From contig NZ_CP097218.1 in assembly GCF_023373525.1 (NCBI RefSeq), positions 2,480,001 to 2,544,000 on the forward strand: DNA of 64,000 nucleotides. The letters run 5' to 3'. Source of the DNA: Brachybacterium kimchii. Its GTDB lineage: Bacteria; Actinomycetota; Actinomycetes; Actinomycetales; Dermabacteraceae. The notes beneath the pieces are model-generated. The model worked only from the letters and a program-made list of their open reading frames with translations, was not told the DNA's origin and ran no database searches. Positions 48,273 to 57,686 of the stretch are shown piece after piece (position 1 is the stretch's first letter; each line of letters begins with the position of its first letter). The position numbers and the translations under genes are program-made.

Positions 48273-49823
48273 TCAGTCGAGCGCGTCGACCTTGGGTCGA
48301 CCGCCGTCGCCGCCGGAGGCGCGGGCGTCGGCCCTCTCCTCCCAGAACTCGGCGTTGCGGATGCCCAGCGGGCGCGGGTCGAACTGCGGGTCCAGGCCTG
48401 CGCGCTTCTGGCGCCGGTAGTCCTTGAGCGCCTTCATCGCGGGCACCTGCAGCACCAGGATCGCGATGATGTTCAGCCAGGCCATCGCGCCCACGCCGAT
48501 GTCGCCGAGCGCCCACGCGTTGCCGGTGGTCGTGGCCAGGCCGCCGATCGCCACGGCGATGATCATGAGCACTCGCAGCACCCACACCAGCGCGCGGCGC
48601 ACCTGGTGGCTGGGCACCCAGCGCATGAGGTAGGTCAGGTTCGTCTCGGCCATGTAGTAGTAGGCGACGATCGTGGTGAAGGCGAAGAAGAACAGCGAGA
48701 GCGCGATGAACGAGGCGCCGACGCCCGGCAGGAAGGTGTCGAAGCCCGCCTGCGCGAAGCCGGGCCCCACGGGGACGTCGTCGGCGAGGCCGCCGGGGCC
48801 CTGGGTGAGGATCTGCGAGGGATCCTCGACCGCATCGGAGTACACGCGGTACATGCCGGTGGACAGGATCATGAAGGCGGTCGCGGAGCACACGAAGAGG
48901 GTGTCGACGTAGACGGCGAAGGCCTGCACGAAGCCCTGCTTGGCGGGGTGGGAGACCTCCGCGGCGGCCGCGGCGTGGGGGCCCGTGCCCTGGCCGGCCT
49001 CGTTCGAGTACAGGCCGCGCTTGACGCCCCACTGGACGGCGAGGCCCACGATCGCGCCGTAGACCGAGTCCATGCCGAAGGCGGAGGAGAAGATCTCGGA
49101 GAAGACGGGCACGATCTGGTCGGCGTTCACGAACATCACGACGATCGCCGCGAGGATGTAGATGACCGCCATCACGGGCACCACGAGGCCCGCGAAGGTC
49201 GCGATGCGCTTGACGCCGCCGACCACGATGAGCATCAGCAGCACCAGGATCACGACGGTCGAGATCCACTGCGGGAGGCCCCAGGCGCCGAAGGCGGAGA
49301 CGGAGATGCCGTTGGCCTGCACCCCCGGGAGGAAGAAGCTCATGGCCAGCACGGTGACGAGCGAGAAGACGATCGCGTAGACCAGGGAGATGCCCTTGGC
49401 GCCGGTGTGCTTGTAGGCCTTCTCGATGTAGAACGCGGGACCGCCGCGGTACTCGCCGGTGTCGCGGTCGCGCTCCTTGAAGATCTGGCCGAGCGTGCAC
49501 TCGATGAAGGAGGTCGCCGACCCCAGGAAGGCCATCGCCCACATCCAGAACACCGCGCCCGGCCCGCCGAAGGCGATGGCCGTCGCGACGCCCGCGATAT
49601 TGCCGGTGCCCACGCGGCCGGCGAGCGAGATCATCAGCGACTGGAAGGAGGAGACGCCGCTCTCCGACTTCTCGCCCCTGATGATCTGCCGGAGCATGTC
49701 GGGGATGTTGACGACCTGGAGGAGCAGGGTCCTCGCGGTGAAGTAGAGGCCTGCACCCAGGCACAGGATGATGAACGGCGTGCCCTGGATGTTTCCGGAC
49801 AGCCAGGAGATGAAATCACTCAT
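48273..49823 (-). CDS. Sodium:alanine symporter, AGCS family
   Basis: 516 aa with about 11 membrane segments. The AGCS signature block is present: FQSLMISLAGRVGTGNIAGV followed by AIAFGGPGAVFWMW, and KRGLYSNEAGQGTGPHAAA later. It couples uptake of alanine or glycine to Na+ (H+ in some). ATG 49823 has AGGAG upstream; the frame runs further without membrane sequence. Monocistronic with its own terminator. Confidence 0.95.
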   Translation of the reverse strand: MSDFISWLSGNIQGTPFIILCLGAGLYFTARTLLLQVVNIPDMLRQIIRGEKSESGVSSFQSLMISLAGRVGTGNIAGVATAIAFGGPGAVFWMWAMAFLGSATSFIECTLGQIFKERDRDTGEYRGGPAFYIEKAYKHTGAKGISLVYAIVFSLVTVLAMSFFLPGVQANGISVSAFGAWGLPQWISTVVILVLLMLIVVGGVKRIATFAGLVVPVMAVIYILAAIVVMFVNADQIVPVFSEIFSSAFGMDSVYGAIVGLAVQWGVKRGLYSNEAGQGTGPHAAAAAEVSHPAKQGFVQAFAVYVDTLFVCSATAFMILSTGMYRVYSDAVEDPSQILTQGPGGLADDVPVGPGFAQAGFDTFLPGVGASFIALSLFFFAFTTIVAYYYMAETNLTYLMRWVPSHQVRRALVWVLRVLMIIAVAIGGLATTTGNAWALGDIGVGAMAWLNIIAILVLQVPAMKALKDYRRQKRAGLDPQFDPRPLGIRNAEFWEERADARASGGDGGRPKVDALD

Positions 49824-49978
49824 GCGAGGAGGCTCCTGAGGAGGGGGCAGGGATGTGCAGCACGCACGAGTGTGACGCACGACTCCCCGTTTCCGGGCCG
49901 TTTCGGGTCATGTTGCGAAATCGAGACCTCGGCGGCCGGGCGGACGGCGGGGCGCTGCGCGCGACGCCCCCGGCCCCC

Positions 49979-51127
49979 TCAGACGACCAGACGTCGGGCG
50001 ATCAGCCTGGTCAGCGGCCCCGCGCTCAGCAGTCGGCGTCCTGCACGGTGGACGAGCCGCTCGGCCGGGCTGCGGGAGATGAAGGTCCCCGCGCTGCGGC
50101 GGCCGCTGCGCTGGGCGCGTTCGGCCACCGGCCGCATCCTCCGCTCGTACTCCGCGAGCCCGGCGTCCCGGTGCGGTCCCGCGTGGCGCAGGGAGACGGC
50201 GAGCGCCTCCGCCCCGGCGATCGCGAGCGAGGTCCCCTGCCCGGCGAGGAGGGAGACCGCGTGCGCGGCGTCCCCGGCGAGCGTCACCCCGCCCCGGCTC
50301 CACGCGGGGGCGGAGGACTGGGCGACGAGGTCGTCGTAGTACTGGGCGGGGGCGTGCTCGAGGGCGCGATCGGCGAGGGGGTGGAGCCCCGAGAACCGCG
50401 CCCGCAGCTCGTCGGCGTCCGGGGTCGGCCGGGCGGTGGCGGCGGGGTCGACTCTCTCCATCAGCAGCAGCGCGGCGCTTCGATCGTCGCACGCGTAGAG
50501 CCCCGCCGTGCGCTCGAGGGAATCGGTGAGCATCGCCCAGTCGCCGAGCTCGGCGGCGATCTGTGGGTCCTCGAACAGGAAGCTCGAGGCGCGGTACCCC
50601 ATCGGCACCACGTCGGCGTGCGCCGGCGAGATCGCCGCCCGCACCCGCGAGCGCACTCCGTCGCAGCCGACGACGAGGTCGGCGATCAGCTCCTCGCCGC
50701 TCTCGAGCACGGCCCGCGGGCGCTCCCCCGGACGCGCACCCGGGTGCACCTCGCGGACGCGAGCGGAGTAGCGCAGGTCGACTGCGTCGGGGAGGGCGGC
50801 GAGCAGGGCGAGCTCGACCTGCGGCCGCAGGATCGAGAAGTAGTCGCTGCCCAGGGCATCGATCAGCGGCGCCACCTCGATGCGCCCGTGCTCGCGGTCC
50901 GCGGCGTCGACGTAGCGCACGCCCTCGAAGACCCGCGAGCGCGCACGCATCTCCCCGAGCACGCCCAGTCGTCCCGCGGCTGCGACGCCGGGCCCGAAGA
51001 AGTCGATCATGTAGCCGCCGCCGCGCGGGCCGGGCGAGGCCTCCAGGACCGTGACGTCGTGCGCGGGAGCGAGGCCGTGGGCGAGTGCGAGCCCGCAGAC
51101 TCCGCCGCCCACGATCAGGATCTCCAT
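49979..51127 (-). CDS. FAD-dependent monooxygenase (PHBH/UbiH-like group)
   Basis: 382 aa. The FAD dinucleotide site is GGGVCGLALAHGLA (from residue 7) with VLEASPGPRGGGYMIDF. The second FAD motif GDAAHAVSLLAGQGTSLA lies near residue 284, and LVVGCDGVRSRVR carries the DG motif. Such flavoproteins hydroxylate aromatic or polyketide-like substrates; some inactivate tetracycline or rifampicin. Context gives no substrate: it lies alone between the symporter gene and the SRP RNA gene. Confidence 0.9.
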   Translation of the reverse strand: MEILIVGGGVCGLALAHGLAPAHDVTVLEASPGPRGGGYMIDFFGPGVAAAGRLGVLGEMRARSRVFEGVRYVDAADREHGRIEVAPLIDALGSDYFSILRPQVELALLAALPDAVDLRYSARVREVHPGARPGERPRAVLESGEELIADLVVGCDGVRSRVRAAISPAHADVVPMGYRASSFLFEDPQIAAELGDWAMLTDSLERTAGLYACDDRSAALLLMERVDPAATARPTPDADELRARFSGLHPLADRALEHAPAQYYDDLVAQSSAPAWSRGGVTLAGDAAHAVSLLAGQGTSLAIAGAEALAVSLRHAGPHRDAGLAEYERRMRPVAERAQRSGRRSAGTFISRSPAERLVHRAGRRLLSAGPLTRLIARRLVV

Positions 51128-51240
51128 GGGGCGAGGCTACGCGGCGCCCGCGCGGCGCCTGTGCCGGGCGGGACCATGCGAGGGGCCCGACGGCGCGAGG
51201 GCGACGGGACGACGGGACGACGGGGCGTCCGGGCATGAGA

Positions 51241-51329
51241 GGACCCCTCGCGCACCTGCCAGAGCCCACCTGCCCTTGCTGCCGTCAAGCCCTGGGGGAG
51301 TTCAGTGAGGTGACACCGCACGAGGGGTC
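51241..51329 (-). ncRNA. ffs: Signal recognition particle RNA (small bacterial 4.5S type)
   Basis: On the minus strand the ends form a 12-bp stem: GACCCCTCGTGC (51329-51318) with GCGCGAGGGGTC (51253-51242). The middle holds the universally conserved M-domain-binding region as CCCCCAGGGC, a short loop, then GGCAGCAAGGGCAGG and GTGGGCTCTGGC, closely matching actinobacterial SRP RNAs. About 90 nt, normal for the small type. It binds Ffh to target nascent membrane proteins. A TAGACT -10 box ends 7 bp before the proposed 5' end. The loop sequence (TTGA region) differs from the common GGAA/GAAA type. Confidence 0.85.
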
Positions 51330-51336
51330 GCGGACG

Positions 51337-51342
51337 AGTCTA
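51337..51342 (-). promoter_or_regulatory. -10 element of the SRP RNA promoter
   Basis: TAGACT on the minus strand, seven bases before the G that starts the terminal stem. No clear -35 box can be read about 17 bp further upstream (GTGCAC-like). The placement supports the 5' end assigned to the RNA. Confidence 0.6.
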
Positions 51343-51551
51343 GCGATCCCGCGCCGCGCGTGCACACCCGCCGCCGCACGGCGTGACGCGGCTCCCTCCG
51401 GCGGCCGCGCCCCACCGCTCTCGTCTCGCGAGAATCCGACTCCCCACCAGGGCCCCCGGAGCCGTAGAGTGGTGATGCCCGTCACGTCCCGAGGGGGCGA
51501 TGTGCTCCCCGGGCGCGACCACCGATGGAACCGATCTCGACGAGGAGAGTC

Positions 51552-53075
<1,524 letters not shown>

Positions 53076-53140
53076 TCCCGTCGCCCCCGCGTCCCGGGCC
53101 CCGGACCCCGGCCCAGGCCCCGACCCGGGGCCCCATCGCT

Positions 53141-53201
53141 CGCGAGAGGTGAGTTGTCGTCGTCAAAGCATCCTTGTGAGGACGACAACTCACCTCTCGC
53201 G
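53141..53201. repeat. 61-nt perfect hairpin element
   Basis: A 21-nt left arm (53141-53161, starting CGCGAGAGGTGAGTTG), a 19-nt loop (53162-53180, GTCAAAGCATCCTTGTGAG) and an exactly complementary 21-nt right arm (53181-53201). It sits 65 bp past the aldehyde dehydrogenase stop and 144 bp before the DUF779 gene. As a stem it could terminate or attenuate between the two genes, but no U tract follows. The arms are unrelated in sequence to those at 8096-8354, although length and layout are the same. Confidence 0.9.
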
Positions 53202-53345
53202 GGATCGTGGCGCGGTCGCCGGTCACCGGCTGCCGCGCACCGCGACCACCGGCCCTGCTGTCCACGCCGGAACTCACCGCGCGGGATCGTCGAGGATCCC
53301 GCGCATCGGCCTCCTCAGGGGGCCGCACATCGGAAGGAGCGCATC

Positions 53346-53897
53346 ATGACGGATTCCTCCGCCGAGAACCCGACCCCCGCACCCGGCGGCTCGTCGGCCG
53401 CGGACACCGCGCCCGCACCGCAGCCGGGTCAGCCGCCCGCTCCCCCGCTGCCCGAGCCCACCTCGGCCGACGACGTGCTCGAGGCCGAGCCCACGATCGA
53501 GGGCGAGGACTTCTCCCGGGTGGCCTTCACCCAGGCGGCGCTCGCGCAGATCCAGCGGCTCATCGACCGCAACGGGCCGCTCATGTTCCACCAGTCCGGA
53601 GGCTGCTGCGACGGCTCCTCCCCCATGTGCTATCCGGCCGGCGACTTCCTCACCGGCGATGCGGACGTGCGCATGGGGCACGTGGAGGTGCCCCTGCCCG
53701 ACGGCACCACGAGCCCGCTCGACTTCTGGATGAGCCGCGAGCAGTTCGCCTACTGGCGCCACACCCACCTCACGATCGACCTCGTCGACGGGCGCGGCGG
53801 CGGCTTCAGCCTCGAGACGCCCGATGGCAAGCGGTTCCTCACCCGTTCCCGGATGCTCCCGGAGGACGCGCAGGTGCGGGAGCGCCTGGAGCTCTGA
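53346..53897 (+). CDS. DUF779 domain protein
   Basis: 183 aa. After a Pro/Ala-rich tail of about 50 residues, the DUF779 core follows: FHQSGGCCDGSSPMCY with Cys87, Cys88 and Cys95, HVEVPLPDGTTSPLDFWMS, and the C-terminal SLETPDGKRFLTRSR. The family has no settled biochemical role but recurs next to acetaldehyde-type aldehyde dehydrogenases, as here. The conserved cysteines suggest metal or thiol chemistry; that is inference. ATG 53346 has GGAAGGAG nine bases before it. Confidence 0.9.
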   Translation: MTDSSAENPTPAPGGSSAADTAPAPQPGQPPAPPLPEPTSADDVLEAEPTIEGEDFSRVAFTQAALAQIQRLIDRNGPLMFHQSGGCCDGSSPMCYPAGDFLTGDADVRMGHVEVPLPDGTTSPLDFWMSREQFAYWRHTHLTIDLVDGRGGGFSLETPDGKRFLTRSRMLPEDAQVRERLEL

Positions 53898-53973
53898 GCC
53901 CCGCGGGCCCCGTCGGCTCCGTCGGCCCCGCCGACCGCCCGGGACCGTCCGGCCGGGCCGAGGGCCCCTGGTC

Positions 53974-54639
53974 CTACTCCGACCCGCGTCCCTTCGCGTG
54001 CGCGATCGCGGACTCGCGCTGCTCGATCATGCGCAGCACGTCCAGCAGGCCGCGGCTCATGACGGTGCCCACCACGACCATGCGCATGGCCTCGGCGGTG
54101 CTGCGGGGCATGTGGGCGATGTCGGCTCCGGCCACGAGGGACATGGCCTCCGCGTAGGCGTCGATGTGGTCGTCGCCCGTCGGCACGCGCGCCTGGTCGC
54201 AGGCGGCCCAGGCCTGCTCGAGACGGGTCATGAGGGGGTCGGAGCGCTCCAGGACGGTCCAGCCGCGGCGCTCGGCCAGCGCCCGCACGCGCGGCGAGAT
54301 CTTCCCGGGAGCGAAGCGGGCGGCGTCCTCGTCGACGGTCGCCGTCTCGGCGTCCTCCGCGGTCTCCCCCGCGAGGGTGCGCTGGGCGATGCCGAGCATG
54401 TCGATCTGCTCCTGGTGCGGGGAGTCGAGGGCGTCGACGATGCGGCGCACGGCCGCGATGTTCAGTCCGCCGGCGTCGGTGAGCGCGCGGATCAGGCGCA
54501 CGCGGTCGACGTGGCCCTCGTCGTAGACGGCGCTGGTGCGGGAGGTGAGCCTGCCGGGAGGCAGCAGCTTCTCCCGCAGGTAGAACTTGATGGTCGCCAC
54601 GGGCACGCCGGTGGTGTCGGCAAGCTCGGAGATCCTCAT
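53974..54639 (-). CDS. MerR-family transcriptional regulator
   Basis: 221 aa. The winged HTH is standard: RISELADTTGVPVATIKFYL, then REKLLPPGRLTSRTSAVYDE, and the second helix pair near DRVRLIRAL. The effector part (residues 90-221) has no Cys metal site and resembles no characterised subgroup I know, so it probably senses an organic ligand. It lies 85 bp downstream of lrgB on the same strand, with its own candidate dyad promoter. Confidence 0.92.
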   Translation of the reverse strand: MRISELADTTGVPVATIKFYLREKLLPPGRLTSRTSAVYDEGHVDRVRLIRALTDAGGLNIAAVRRIVDALDSPHQEQIDMLGIAQRTLAGETAEDAETATVDEDAARFAPGKISPRVRALAERRGWTVLERSDPLMTRLEQAWAACDQARVPTGDDHIDAYAEAMSLVAGADIAHMPRSTAEAMRMVVVGTVMSRGLLDVLRMIEQRESAIAHAKGRGSE

Positions 54640-54672
54640 GTCACGTCCTCGTCCGGCGGTCTGGGCCTCTGG

Positions 54673-54697
54673 ATATTACCCATCGGCAACCATAGGT
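54673..54697 (-). promoter_or_regulatory. Candidate MerR-type promoter/operator
   Basis: On the minus strand ACCTATGGTTGCCGATGGGT (54697-54678) is an imperfect dyad (ACC-AT-G on both ends), directly followed by TAATAT (54678-54673), a good -10. A dyad filling the space before the -10 is the classic MerR arrangement. The likely controlled gene is the regulator itself, with lrgB ending just upstream. Confidence 0.5.
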
Positions 54698-54724
54698 ATG
54701 CGCCAGGGATCGGCGTGCGACCGT

Positions 54725-55435
54725 TCACCCGGACACGAACGGCGCGAGCAGGGGCAGGACGAGCGTCATCGCCAAGGCGTTCAGCACCATGGCGGCGCTC
54801 GACCAGCCGCCGGTGACGGGGGACTCGTCGAGCGCACGGGAGGTGCCGATCCCGTGGGACGTGAGGCCGATGGCGAAGCCGCGCGCCCGCGGGTCCTGCA
54901 CGCGGGCGAGGCTCAGCAGCACCGGCGCGAACACGGCGCCGAGGATCCCGGAGAGGATCGTGAGCACCACGGCCAGCGGGGCGGAGGCCTGCAGCGACTC
55001 GGCGAGGGTGAGGGCGACGGGACTGGTCACCGAGCGCGGCAGCACGGAGCGCAGGATCTGCGGGTCGGTGCCGAAGGCGCGGAGCACTCCCACGGTGACC
55101 CCGAGGCTCACCACGGCGCCCGTGATCAGCGCGAGCAGCACAGAGCCGGCCGAGCGGGCCAGGGCCCGCCCGTTCGCCAGCAGCGGCAGGGCGAGCGCCA
55201 CGGTCGCGGGCCCCAGCAGCAGCGTGAGCACCGTGACCTGCTCGAGGTACTCCGCGTACGGCAGGCCGACGAGCTCGAGCACCGCGGCGACCACCACCAC
55301 GGTGACGAAGACCGGCGTGAGCAGCGCGGGCCGGCCCGTCCGTCGGTGCAGCCAGAGGGCGCCGAGGTAGACGGCGAGGGTGAGCACGAGACCGAAGATC
55401 GGCAGGTGGACGACGGTCCGGACGGCGTCGCTCAT
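54725..55435 (-). CDS. lrgB: LrgB/CidB family membrane protein
   Basis: 236 aa with about six or seven membrane segments. The LrgB hallmark is FAIGLTSHGIGTSRAL near the C-terminus, with RSVLPRSVTSPVALTLAES in the middle. LrgB works with LrgA; the pair was described as an antiholin/holin system in Staphylococcus, and in other bacteria as a pyruvate/3-carbon uptake system. Overlaps lrgA by 4 bp. Last gene of the M20-AbgT-LrgA-LrgB run. Confidence 0.93.
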   Translation of the reverse strand: MSDAVRTVVHLPIFGLVLTLAVYLGALWLHRRTGRPALLTPVFVTVVVVAAVLELVGLPYAEYLEQVTVLTLLLGPATVALALPLLANGRALARSAGSVLLALITGAVVSLGVTVGVLRAFGTDPQILRSVLPRSVTSPVALTLAESLQASAPLAVVLTILSGILGAVFAPVLLSLARVQDPRARGFAIGLTSHGIGTSRALDESPVTGGWSSAAMVLNALAMTLVLPLLAPFVSG

Positions 55436-55932
55436 GCGCCGCTCCCCTCGAGCCGCCGGTGGCCGTCGTCACCGCGCCGACGGTCCTGCCGGTGCAGCAG
55501 CGCCTGCAGGACGCGGCCGACGACGAGCAGGGCGAGCAGGAAGGATCCGCCGACGGCGAGGGCGATCGGCAGGGCGTTGCGGGCGAGTGCTCCCATCTCG
55601 ACGACCACGCCGACGCCCGGCGGGACGAACAGGAGCTGCAGGTGCGCGAGCAGCGGGGTGCCCGCGGGCTCGGCGACGCGCAGGATCCCGCGGGTGCGCG
55701 GCACGAGCCCCAGGATCACCAGCAGCACGAGCCCGAGCACCACTCCGGGGATCGGCAGGTGCAGGAGAGCGGCGAGCGCGAGGCCGATCATCTGCAGGAC
55801 CAGCAGCACCGCGAGGCCCAGCAGGACGGGCGGCACGAGCGCGGGCCGCGGCGCGCGCCCGTCCTCCACCGGCTCGTCCCCCGGCGACCCGGCTCCCGTC
55901 GACCCCTCGTCGATCGGCTCCCTCGCGCTCAT
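55432..55932 (-). CDS. lrgA: LrgA/CidA family membrane protein
   Basis: 166 aa with four membrane helices. LLVLQMIGLALAALLHLPIPG and the conserved VLGLVLLVILGLVPRTRGIL are the family core, with LHLPIPGVVLG typical of CidA/LrgA. A 30-residue acidic tail precedes the first helix, and the C-terminus is basic. The start lies 4 bp after the abgT stop, implying coupled expression with the transporter upstream. Confidence 0.92.
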   Translation of the reverse strand: MSAREPIDEGSTGAGSPGDEPVEDGRAPRPALVPPVLLGLAVLLVLQMIGLALAALLHLPIPGVVLGLVLLVILGLVPRTRGILRVAEPAGTPLLAHLQLLFVPPGVGVVVEMGALARNALPIALAVGGSFLLALLVVGRVLQALLHRQDRRRGDDGHRRLEGSGA

Positions 55933-55936
55933 CGGC

Positions 55937-57583
55937 TCACTGTCCCAGGTGGATGCCGTTGCCCGGGCCCAGCGGCAGGTCGAAGGCGAAGAACACGGCG
56001 AGGATCAGCGTCCAGGCGATCCAGAAGGGGACCACGAACGGGAGCATGCGGGCGAACAGGCTGCCCAGTCCGGCGGCCGGCTCGTACTTCCTCAGCATGC
56101 CCAGCAGCACGACCATGTACGGGTTCATGGGGGTGATCACCTGGGTCGCGGAGTCGCCCACCCGGAAGGCGGCCTGCGTGAACGCGGGCTCGTAGCCGAG
56201 CAGGGCGAACATCGGCACGAACACGGCGGCCATGATTGTCCACATGCCCGAGCCGGAGATGATGAACAGGTTCAGCACGCTCGCCAGCAGGATGAAGCCG
56301 ACGACGGCGCCGAAGCCGGTGAGTCCGATGTGCTCGAGGCCCTCGGCGCCGGTCACGGCGATCCAGGAGCCGATGCCGGACCAGTTGAACAGGGCGATGA
56401 AGTTGCCCAGGATGAAGGCGAGGACGATGAACGGGAGCATCTCCTTGAGCGCCTCGGTCATCATCCGCACGGCGTCGCGCGTGGAGCGCAGGGTGCCGGT
56501 CGCGATCCCGTACACGCTGCCCAGGACCACGAAGTAGAGGAACACCAGGAAGACGATCGAGTCCAGCAGCGGGGACGTCGGCAGGAAGCCGCCGTCCTCG
56601 TTGCGCCACGGGGAGCCGGGCACGAGCGCGGCGAGCAGCACGACCGCGGTGAGCACGAGGCCCGCGAGGACCGTGAGCAGCAGGCCCCGCCGCTCGGGCC
56701 GGGTGAGCGAGGCGCGCATCTGCTCGGAGGACTCGCCCGAGGTCTCCGGGGCGGAGCCGTCGGCGTCGTCGTCCTCGACGGTCTCGTCGCGCGGGATGGC
56801 CTGGCGCACCAGGCGCGGCTCGATGACGCGGTCGATGATGAAGCCCGCGATGAGGGCGAGCACGATCGAGGCGGCGATGTTGAACCACCAGTTCGACACC
56901 GGGTTCACGGTGGTCGCGCCGAGCCCGGAGACGGTCTCGATCACGGAGTTCGTGATGCCCGCGAACAGGGCGTCCAGGCTCGTGGGAACGAGGTTCGTGG
57001 AGTAGCCGGCGCCGGCCGCCGCGAAGCCGCCCAGCAGGCCCGCGACGGGGTGGCGGCCCGCGGCCTTGAACACGAGCGCGGCCAGCGGCGGGACCACCAC
57101 GAAGGCCGAGTCGGACATGATCGAGGCGACCACGCCCACGATGCCCACCACGTAGGGCAGGAGCCAGGCCGGGGAGGAGCCGAACATCGCGCGGATCCCG
57201 GCGGCGAGCAGCCCGGAGTGCTGGGCGATGCCGATGCCCAGCAGGATCGGCATCACGGTGACCAGCGGCGGGAACCCCAGATAGTTCTCGCCCAGGCTCG
57301 TGGTCAGCCAGGCCATCCCCTCCCCGGTGAACAGTCCCTTGATGACGGTGACCTCGTCGGAGCCGGGCACGCTCACCTTCACCCCGGCCAGCGCCATCGC
57401 GGTGGAGACGATCCCGGTGATCGCGAAGAGGATCAGGAACAGCATGAACGGCTCGGGCAGCCTGTTGCCCAGCCGCTCGACGACGTTCAGCAGACGATCG
57501 GTGCGGGTCAGGCGCGCGGCGGAGCCGTCAGGGGCGGGCCCATCGGGGGCAGGGCCGACGGGGCGCGGGGAAGGGCTGCTCAT
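55937..57583 (-). CDS. abgT: AbgT-family transporter (p-aminobenzoyl-glutamate type)
   Basis: 548 aa with 11 to 13 membrane segments. Family features are readable: RLPEPFMLFLILFAITGIVS at the start, PLVTVMPILLGIGIAQHSGL, MSDSAFVVVPPLAALVFKAAGRHPVAGL, and STNLVPTSLDALFAGITN. AbgT proteins import p-aminobenzoyl-glutamate or export sulfonamides. A charged cytosolic loop (about residues 275-300) is acidic. The M20 hydrolase gene lies 103 bp upstream on the same strand, as AbgB does in E. coli, so uptake and cleavage of an amidated product is likely. Confidence 0.94.
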   Translation of the reverse strand: MSSPSPRPVGPAPDGPAPDGSAARLTRTDRLLNVVERLGNRLPEPFMLFLILFAITGIVSTAMALAGVKVSVPGSDEVTVIKGLFTGEGMAWLTTSLGENYLGFPPLVTVMPILLGIGIAQHSGLLAAGIRAMFGSSPAWLLPYVVGIVGVVASIMSDSAFVVVPPLAALVFKAAGRHPVAGLLGGFAAAGAGYSTNLVPTSLDALFAGITNSVIETVSGLGATTVNPVSNWWFNIAASIVLALIAGFIIDRVIEPRLVRQAIPRDETVEDDDADGSAPETSGESSEQMRASLTRPERRGLLLTVLAGLVLTAVVLLAALVPGSPWRNEDGGFLPTSPLLDSIVFLVFLYFVVLGSVYGIATGTLRSTRDAVRMMTEALKEMLPFIVLAFILGNFIALFNWSGIGSWIAVTGAEGLEHIGLTGFGAVVGFILLASVLNLFIISGSGMWTIMAAVFVPMFALLGYEPAFTQAAFRVGDSATQVITPMNPYMVVLLGMLRKYEPAAGLGSLFARMLPFVVPFWIAWTLILAVFFAFDLPLGPGNGIHLGQ

Positions 57584-57686
57584 CGTCTCTCCTCGGGGCG
57601 GGACGGGTCGGTCGACGGGCGTCGGCCGACGGTGGCTTCCGGCGGGATCGGTCGATCGACGGGGGGCCGTTCGACCGGGTACGCGG

